NCBI GenBank assembly: GCA_054601695.1
Contig: BAAHQB010000044.1
Coordinates: forward strand, 310,001-374,000
DNA length: 64,000 nt
Reading direction: 5' to 3'
DNA from: Amorphochlora amoebiformis
Taxonomy: Eukaryota; Cercozoa; Chlorarachniophyceae
Part shown: one piece after another, positions 1-64,000 of the stretch
Numbering within the stretch: position 1 is the first letter of the stretch
Layout: each line of letters starts with the position of its first letter
Notes under the pieces: model-generated
What the model was told of the DNA's origin: nothing
What the model saw: the letters and a program-made list of their open reading frames with translations, nothing else
Database searches by the model: none
Position numbers and translations under genes: made by a program

Positions 1-136
1 TATATATATAAATATGTATATTTAGACATATTTATATACATTATAAATATACATATATGTATAAATATATATATATATATATGTATATGTATATGTATAT
101 ATACATATATACACAAACACACTCATACATACAAAC

Positions 137-12699
<12,563 letters not shown>

Positions 12700-13033
12700 C
12701 TTCCCAGATGGTTTGAGGATGTGGCGAGTTTACCTAGGAGGGAGGAAATAGTCACTTACCATAGCTCAAGAGTGTTTCAACCCGAGATTTCTTGTTATTC
12801 GATGGAGAACAGGTTTTTCCTCCGAAATATTCTTTTTACATGAAATAATAAACGGATATGAAGGGGAGGGGGCCAACCAGGCTCGCCCGCCCCAATAGAC
12901 CTCGACACCGACGTTTTAAGTTGGAATTAATAATAGCTCGGTTACACCGATTATTTATTTATTTGTTTTAATTTATCCACTGCATCGATAGCGTGACATG
13001 ACCCTACGTACCGCGACGTATTCAGTTACGCAC

Positions 13034-13228
13034 GTGGAAAAACTTGACATAATTTGTCGGTAGACCCAAGCGCTCGTGCAGGGCAGCCCAGAGGCCCCCT
13101 GGTCCTGTGCATCGCGCTTCTAGGCCGTTTTCCGCTAGGCATCCCTGCAAAATAGAAGGTAAGCCTTCTTTAAGCTGGGTATGTCTACGAACGACGAAAA
13201 CGGCGATGTAACTCTGGACCAACCTGGG
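13034..13228 (-). CDS. Possible minus-strand coding segment of 65 codons, unknown protein
   Basis: An open stretch in the non-TA block between the ADA2-type and formin genes. It has a CAG acceptor at its right edge and a GTGCGT donor at its left, and is in phase 0 at both ends. The peptide includes ENGLEARCTGPGGLWAAL and HERLGLPTNYVKFFH, which looks like real protein, but I do not recognise it. A possible next exon at about 12731-12761 (KSRVETLLSY, before a perfect GTAAGT donor) joins in phase. It could be 5' sequence of the ADA2-type gene or a separate small gene; the frames I tried do not connect it to the Met at 12699. Confidence 0.4.
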
Positions 13229-13497
13229 CTGAAAATGGGCCGAGAGGTAGCTCGCCCCTACCCCTTTATTTCTCCAGCGCCTGCGGCGGTTTTCCCGTTG
13301 TTGATATCGATATAGCGCTTATTTGGTATAGTCTGTTATCCTGGATATGTTCCGTACGGCGGAAGGGCTTGTGGGGGGCTGGAAAGGCTTGGAAACTAGA
13401 TCCCAAGCTGTATTTTCTCATTTCCTTCTCTTTTCTCGACCTTATATTCTTCACCCTACCATCTGGCCGAACCCCCATTCTATGTCAATTTACAAAC

Positions 13498-34566
<21,069 letters not shown>

Positions 34567-35308
34567 GGCGTCACTTTTCCTGAATTTTGTACGGTTTGGA
34601 GCTCCGGTAGTACTAGTAATTAGTGATTATTAGCCATACTGGTACTAGCATAGAATCTGTTGGTCGACGGCTGGAAGTACCTAGATAATATTTTGGATTA
34701 AATCTAGTAAAATTAACTTAGATTACCAATGAATTCGAATAGTAGTCCACATCGATACCTGTTTCTAGCTACACTATTATACATTACAAGCATCAGTCTA
34801 GTCAGTAGATTATCTAGAAATTATCTAGTATCTAAAGTCTAGAAAGTATATCTAGCATAAACTAACTCTAGTAACTAGACTAAACTTGCGGCAAAAAATT
34901 ATACAAATACGCCAGATACTACGTCATGCCAGGCGCACGGTTCATGGCACATCTTGTTTCCTATTGTGTATATATATATATATATATATGTCAAGCAAGA
35001 CAACAGTAGTAGAGATATGTTCTTCTAGTATCAAAAATATCTTCTAGTGCTAGTCTTGCAGTTCCTTTACAAGACCTGAACACTAGCTAGCTGTAAAGAT
35101 ATCTAGAGAAGTTGTAGTACACAAATAATCTAGATTGAATATTGTGGTTTTCGATCGGAAGGTTCAAATTTAACCGGCTCGTGTAGTTTCGCCTACTACT
35201 TATTCTTCTTCGTCTCCAGGCGATTTCTTCTTCGGACCTTCCAGAGACCAGTTGTATAGCAGAAGCGAATAATTACCTGAATAGTAGGAGAATTCTCACT
35301 CATGATAG
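34567..35308. other. Intergenic block between convergent formin and ALG5, CTAG-rich
   Basis: No exon was found. From about 34600 to 35130 the tetranucleotide CTAG recurs around twenty times, in runs such as ATCTAGAAATTATCTAGTAT and CACTAGCTAGCTG, with many GTACTAGTA-like near-palindromes. The block holds little TA microsatellite (only about 34969-34990), unlike other non-coding DNA here. It would contain the 3' ends of both transcripts. Confidence 0.7.
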
Positions 35309-42823
<7,515 letters not shown>

Positions 42824-42939
42824 TTCACCACCTCTCCGAGATGTGCTGAGTCATCCAGACGATGTGTGACATGAGGGTGACTTCGGGGTATGTTAGCAAT
42901 ATAACAAGAAAATAATCTTTCGGCGACACGTGTCTATCG
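42824..42939. promoter_or_regulatory. Candidate shared promoter between ALG5 and the UPF0047 gene
   Basis: Only 116 bp separate the ALG5 start (42823, minus) from the start of the UPF0047 protein (42940, plus). This spacer is free of TA microsatellite, unlike nearly all other non-coding DNA here. It must hold both 5' leaders and their start sites, unless upstream non-coding exons exist. No specific binding site is claimed. Confidence 0.5.
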
Positions 42940-53729
<10,790 letters not shown>

Positions 53730-53845
53730 TCTTTTGATCGCGCGCTATGGCATGAAAGTTAATCTTGTAACAGTTGTGACGTTAAATGTTACAATGAGTT
53801 GATTAGATGTGTGACTTGTGTGTGACATTGTTTGCACGCTAGCTA

Positions 53846-54058
53846 TTGACATATCAGGACCGGTGCGCGAACTACCTAGAATACCGCCAGGATGCAGTGC
53901 GCATTACCGCCACTGGGTATCGCGACATCCTTGGGACAGATTGGAATTGTCGGGACATCCCTGGGACAAATCATATTCGTGGGACATCCCCGGACATGTC
54001 ACAAGTCAAGCGCGCACGTGAAGAAAACTTCGTTCGACCTAAAATGATCCAAGGATGA
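53846..54058 (+). CDS. Weak open frame of 70 codons, no known family
   Basis: In the non-TA block after the UPF0047 gene. A CAG acceptor-like site precedes GACCGGTGCGCG, and the frame runs through DRCANYLEYRQDAVRI to MSQVKRAREENFV and a TGA. It contains imperfect 30-bp repeats built on GGGACATCC(C)TGGGACA. It has no ATG at the frame's left end. It could be the 3' UTR of the UPF0047 gene or an exon of an unknown gene. Confidence 0.2.
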   Translation: MTYQDRCANYLEYRQDAVRITATGYRDILGTDWNCRDIPGTNHIRGTSPDMSQVKRAREENFVRPKMIQG

Positions 54059-54424
54059 AAACTGGAAATCGCCAATATTCGTCCAAAGACTTTTTTTCCC
54101 AAAGGAATAACTTTTCGCTCTGTGGCAGATTGCACGGAAAAGCCCAAGACCTCTCATGTCCGCCGGAGATAGACCCCTGTGGGAGGACACTCTTCGACCG
54201 TTGCGAAAGCTGGAGCTCGAGCGAAGCCAGAGCTTCTCGTCGGCGAGTCGCAGCTCGAGCGTATGCAATTTCTAATTTCTCTTCCCTTTTTCGGGTGTTT
54301 GGTCGATTCTGCTGTTTTTCTCGGCCGATTGATTCCAATTCGGCCCGGAGTTCTCGGTTGGAAGGATAGGGGTCAATATTGGGGACTTGTGGGAGTTGAA
54401 GTGCATGATTGTGAGGTTGTGAGG

Positions 54425-54431
<7 letters not shown>
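54039..54431 (-). CDS. Possible small charged coiled-coil protein, 130 residues
   Basis: A single open frame from ATG at 54431 to a stop at 54039, in sequence without TA repeats. The N-terminal 25 residues are Pro/Gln/Asn-rich. Residues about 26-75 are charged helix (RELRAELESIGREK, RKREEKLEIAYARAATRRR). The last third is less protein-like and may be intron or UTR. It would be convergent with the UPF0047 gene. I do not recognise a family. The opposite strand is also open over part of it, so the call is tentative. Confidence 0.45.
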
Positions 54432-58152
<3,721 letters not shown>

Positions 58153-58178
58153 GATCACATATTTTTTTAAAAGTGTAC

Positions 58179-58230
<52 letters not shown>

Positions 58231-58339
58231 TTGCATATGCATGTGCATGTACGTTAAAAGGCCATACCATTGTGTGTGCATACACACAAACACACACACG
58301 CACATACACTCTCACACACACACAATACACTCTCTCTCT

Positions 58340-58387
<48 letters not shown>

Positions 58388-58417
58388 TATATATGTAAAT
58401 ATTATATTTATATAATC

Positions 58418-58449
<32 letters not shown>

Positions 58450-58644
58450 ATCTTCACGTACAACCAAAAAAACCAGAATTGCAGACGAAAAGAAGGCAAG
58501 CCTCCTCCAAAAGTACTCAAATCACACACATTAGACCAAGCTTAACTCCAATCCCAACCCTAACCATATCCAACATGTATCTTGCCTTAAGCTTCCAAAC
58601 CTAACCCTAAGTAACTTACTACTAGAATCAATCGAAGAGAAAGT
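58153..58644. other. Gap between the coiled-coil gene and the next gene
   Basis: TA tract, a CA/CT block near 58270-58350, another TA tract, then about 180 bp of ordinary sequence with CCCTAACC-type fragments (58545-58615). No exon fits. At 58628-58747 the minus strand has an uninterrupted short frame starting [20 protein letters not shown], which competes with the plus-strand start at 58645. Confidence 0.4.
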
Positions 58645-58751
58645 ATGTCGTCTCGTTCCCAAGAGCAGGTATACCACAATTGGTCACCTTCAATTCTCCG
58701 ACGCTGATCCATGCCCTTGCCACGCATATCTTAATCCTTGTAGCCATAATG

Positions 58752-58791
<40 letters not shown>

Positions 58792-58792
58792 C

Positions 58793-58873
<81 letters not shown>

Positions 58874-58971
58874 TAATAGTTGCAACAACATGTAAGTATG
58901 TGTGTACGTACATGTACTCGAATAAATACATATACTCACATGTTGTACATATTATACATACGCAAATATAC

Positions 58972-59010
<39 letters not shown>

Positions 59011-59190
59011 ATATATGTATATAATATATTATATATATATATATATGTATATATGTATATATTTGTAATTTATATATATGTGTATATATATATATACATG
59101 TTATCTATAATTCTTATATATGTATATGTATATATTGATATATATATATATATATATATACATATACATACATATATATTATATATGTGT

Positions 59191-59247
<57 letters not shown>

Positions 59248-59267
59248 ATATATATACGCGCAGACAT

Positions 59268-59316
<49 letters not shown>

Positions 59317-59336
59317 CTATGTACACATATTATATT

Positions 59337-59373
<37 letters not shown>

Positions 59374-59595
59374 ATATATGTATATATCTAGGTGTATTTG
59401 TGTAAGTACATATGTAGATACATATGTCCACGTGTACGTGCATATGTTTGAACTCTCGCGTACAATAAGATAATTTTTCAAACTGATTACAAACCTATCC
59501 CTATTCCCATTAGGCATTTCTATATGAGACGCTTCTGGTAAACGTGTACCATATATATATATACATACATACATATTTATATACATACATATATA

Positions 59596-59657
<62 letters not shown>

Positions 59658-59733
59658 CAGTTTTACTATATATGTATATTTGTACATATGTATACTATTG
59701 TGTATATATTATATATATACATATATACATATT

Positions 59734-59774
<41 letters not shown>

Positions 59775-59855
59775 TGTGTAAAGGAATGTGTTGCTATAAC
59801 ATCAGAATGCTCACCGATATTTGTGTCAATGTCAATATAAACATACACACACACA

Positions 59856-59895
<40 letters not shown>

Positions 59896-59962
59896 AATGT
59901 ATATGTAATTTCCATATTTATGAATATATATATATATATATAATATTATATAAATATATAGT

Positions 59963-59993
<31 letters not shown>

Positions 59994-60002
59994 AAATATA
60001 TG

Positions 60003-60092
<90 letters not shown>

Positions 60093-60366
60093 GTACATTT
60101 GTAACTATACTTTATGTATATATATATATGTGTATGTATATGTAATATCTTAGATATATTTCTATGTATTGTTTACACACACTTATTTATTCATGAAATA
60201 TATTAACATGTGTTAGTGGATGTGTATAATGAACAAGTCTATGTGTGTCACTGTCATACTACATAAAGAAGCGTATGCGAATATTATCATTACATTTAGG
60301 TCATGTGCAACGAAAAATCGATCTCGGGTCAAGCTAGAGGTAACTCTATGTAATATATAATACATA

Positions 60367-60413
<47 letters not shown>

Positions 60414-60442
60414 TTTTTAGCAACATATATATCTAGTTTATA

Positions 60443-60520
<78 letters not shown>

Positions 60521-60607
60521 CTCTCTCTCTCTCTCTCTCTCCCTCTCTCCCTCTCTCCCTCTCTCTCTCTCTCTATATATATCTCTTACACATATGTGTG
60601 TATATAC

Positions 60608-60647
<40 letters not shown>

Positions 60648-60685
60648 CTTATATTTGTATTTACTACACACACATACATACATAT

Positions 60686-60726
<41 letters not shown>

Positions 60727-60767
60727 CTTATATATGTATTTTTATATAAATATATACATATATATAA

Positions 60768-60852
<85 letters not shown>

Positions 60853-60972
60853 TATATACTGTAGGATCTTCGATGACTAAGTCAACAGAAAACCTGTCGC
60901 AGACCCTATCCGCAAAGGAGATTAACACTGACCCATCCGCTCAAGTCAGTCCATGTGTGTGTGTATACACAC

Positions 60973-61028
<56 letters not shown>

Positions 61029-61046
61029 TATATAGAAAGATATACA

Positions 61047-61094
<48 letters not shown>

Positions 61095-61154
61095 TATATA
61101 TACACATATATACACACATATATGAATACGTCAACCGTGTGTGTAAATATATAT

Positions 61155-61209
<55 letters not shown>

Positions 61210-61324
61210 CATACATATATATATGAATACGTCAACCGAAAACCTGTCGCAGACCCTATCCGCAAAGGAGATTAACACTAACCAATCCGCTCAAGTCAGT
61301 ACATATGCGTGTGTATACACATAT

Positions 61325-61361
<37 letters not shown>

Positions 61362-61434
61362 CATATTTACACACATTATATATATAGATATATATATATA
61401 TGTATATATATATGTATATATATATAATATATAA

Positions 61435-61498
<64 letters not shown>

Positions 61499-61561
61499 TA
61501 TATGTGTGTGTACACATATAGTCCTATGCGCAAAGATATTATTGCTTCTCTGAAGTCAGAA

Positions 61562-61622
<61 letters not shown>

Positions 61623-61695
61623 TATGTATATGTATAAAAAGTGTATATAATATACACATAACAGAATCTGCAAAGGGTAGTCCGCTTAAGTCAGG

Positions 61696-61730
<35 letters not shown>

Positions 61731-61923
61731 ATATATATGTTATAGGAAGCTAATGTAAAGCACGCACGAACCCGTTCGGAGACCTTAGGCGCGGTAACCA
61801 AACCAAATGTTGACCCAACCCCTAACCTATACAGATAGTATATTTATATAAATATATATTACACTTTTATGTATAATATTATAATATACATATATTTATA
61901 ATATATATATATTCATATATATT

Positions 61924-61957
<34 letters not shown>

Positions 61958-61965
61958 GACATATG

Positions 61966-62028
<63 letters not shown>

Positions 62029-62221
62029 ATATTGTATACACATATGTACAAATATATTATATATATATATATATATTATATAAAATGTTCTTTTATAAAT
62101 ATATATACAAATATATAAATATATATATATATATATGTATCTATATATATATATATAATATATATATACATATAATATATATATATATATATTATATATA
62201 TATATATATATCAATACTCAT

Positions 62222-62252
<31 letters not shown>

Positions 62253-62468
62253 AATATGAATATGTATATGTATGTATACGTGCATACATAAAATTTATAT
62301 TTGGATACACATATGTAGAAGAGCAAGAACCGCTTGGGTACAAAGGAGTATTTAGTTAAGTACAAGACCAATATAATGACGCTCTTATCAACGGTGCCTA
62401 TACCTACTCACACCACTACTCTCAATCTCTATTTACATTTTCATAAACAACTTTATTTTTTTTATTTC

Positions 62469-62508
<40 letters not shown>

Positions 62509-62811
62509 TCCCATATGTACATATATGTATATGTACACACATTTCCAATGTGTGTGTATATATACATGTGTGTGTAATGTGTATACATACACACATATAC
62601 ATGTACATATGTGTATGTATATATGTGTGTATATACATATGTATATTTATATGTATAAATATATGTATATATATACATAATATATACATATATTTATATA
62701 TATATATACATATATATATTATATATACATATATATAATATATATATACATACACACATATATGTAAATATATACACACATATATATATATATATATATG
62801 TATACATATAG

Positions 62812-62848
<37 letters not shown>

Positions 62849-62885
62849 TTGTATATATGCTTGTGATGTTTCATGTAATATATAG

Positions 62886-62949
<64 letters not shown>

Positions 62950-62961
62950 GTATATACATTC

Positions 62962-63027
<66 letters not shown>

Positions 63028-63048
63028 TATAGAATATTTGTATGTATT

Positions 63049-63099
<51 letters not shown>

Positions 63100-63126
63100 C
63101 ATATTATGTATATACGTATATACATT

Positions 63127-63174
<48 letters not shown>

Positions 63175-63220
63175 GTATATATGTATATATTAATCTAGAA
63201 TATTGGTATGTATTTACATG

Positions 63221-63276
<56 letters not shown>

Positions 63277-63299
63277 TTTTATATATGTATATATATATA

Positions 63300-63358
<59 letters not shown>

Positions 63359-63565
63359 ATATATATATATATATATAATATATAATATATAATAAATATA
63401 ATGTATTTAGATGTATATGGTATGAAGTAGAAATATATATATATATATACATATATATTTATAATACATATGTTTATATAAGAAATCGTCTTTACCCTTT
63501 GGATACATTAGGTGCCCGAAAGTCATTTCTCATCCATTACTAGCAGACAGATTGAAACCATGGGG
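58645..63565 (+). CDS. Unrecognised multi-exon gene, continues past the right edge
   Basis: Exons in phase: 58645-58668 (MSSRSQEQ), 60300-60339, 60865-60944, 61746-61793, 62319-62393, 63512-63565, 107 codons so far. Peptides: [87 protein letters not shown]. All have CAG/TAG acceptors and GT donors and join without frame breaks. The protein is polar and Ser/Thr-rich with no recognisable domain; it looks like a disordered N-terminus of a larger protein. The last seen exon ends at a GTATAT donor. The start exon is the weakest part. Confidence 0.6.
60461..60575 (+). repeat. Compound AAT and CT microsatellite
   Basis: About 58 bp of AAT units run straight into about 55 bp of CT (with CCCT interruptions). 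It lies in an intron of the right-hand gene between exons 60300-60339 and 60865-60944. Confidence 0.95.
60865..61697 (+). repeat. Decaying tandem copies of one exon
   Basis: The functional exon 60865-60944 (from GTCAACAGAAAACC to TCCGCTCAA before GTCAGT) is copied at about 61229-61294 with its donor but without the CTGTAG acceptor. A 16-bp start fragment (GAATACGTCAACCG) lies at about 61124-61140. Shorter, diverged pieces that keep the GCAAAG core and the AAGTCAG donor lie at about 61521-61556 and 61664-61696. TA and CA repeats separate the copies. Confidence 0.8.
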
Positions 63566-63594
63566 GTATATACACACCTTTATGATATGTATTT

Positions 63595-63693
<99 letters not shown>

Positions 63694-63791
63694 CATGTAT
63701 ATAATAATGTGTTACATACATATATAATAATATGTTATACATATATATATATATATATAAACATATGTATATATGTATCATACTTATACAA

Positions 63792-63847
<56 letters not shown>

Positions 63848-64000
63848 ATATGTGTATATATATGTGTATATATATATGTACATATAAACCTACATACATC
63901 CATACATACAAGTACATATAAATATACACAACACATACACACGCTCACAATACATCCACGTACCTATGAACGTACACGACAGATACAAACACGCACACAC

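Overview
This is nuclear DNA of a eukaryote, probably a single-celled protist. The lineage cannot be fixed from the window. Long AT-dinucleotide (TA) microsatellites fill almost all non-coding DNA. Dozens of short, GC-richer islands carry conserved protein-coding exons with ordinary GT..AG borders, and the standard genetic code fits. I rebuilt genes by hand: I looked for islands with an acceptor and a donor, checked that reading phase carried across each intron, and matched the joined peptide to family motifs I know. Most open frames inside the TA tracts (strings of Tyr/Ile) are artefacts.

Layout, left to right. (1) 137-12699, minus: an ADA2-type transcriptional adaptor (ZZ finger then SANT), at least 26 exons, 3' end outside the window. 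A possible further minus coding segment lies at 13034-13228. (2) 13498-34566, plus: a diaphanous-like formin with a proline-rich FH1 exon and a full FH2 region, about 47 exons for about 1,165 residues, one junction unresolved. (3) 35309-42823, minus: ALG5, dolichyl-phosphate beta-glucosyltransferase, 10 exons and 289 residues, convergent with the formin. (4) 42940-53729, plus: a 22-exon, 629-residue protein with a predicted N-terminal membrane anchor and three UPF0047 (YjbQ) domains, of which only the middle one keeps the family's His-Thr-Ser signature. It starts 117 bp from the ALG5 start on the opposite strand. (5) 54039-54431, minus: a possible small charged coiled-coil protein. (6) 54425-58152, plus: a lysine/arginine-rich coiled-coil protein. 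(7) 58645 to the right edge, plus: an unrecognised gene whose third exon has decayed extra copies in the next intron.

The genes have no obvious shared pathway: chromatin (ADA2), actin (formin), N-glycan donor synthesis (ALG5) and a UPF0047 protein. They alternate in strand, so 5' ends pair with 5' ends and 3' ends with 3' ends.

Besides TA tracts the window holds at least four copies of a tRNA-derived SINE-like family that starts near GTTAGCG and often ends in GTTAAC, one copy of a second tRNA-derived element touching a formin splice acceptor, scattered TTAGGG-like fragments, a CTAG-rich block between the convergent formin and ALG5 genes, and several recent tandem duplications. A repeated theme is small duplicated pieces of exon edges (acceptor or donor plus a few coding bases) left inside neighbouring introns.
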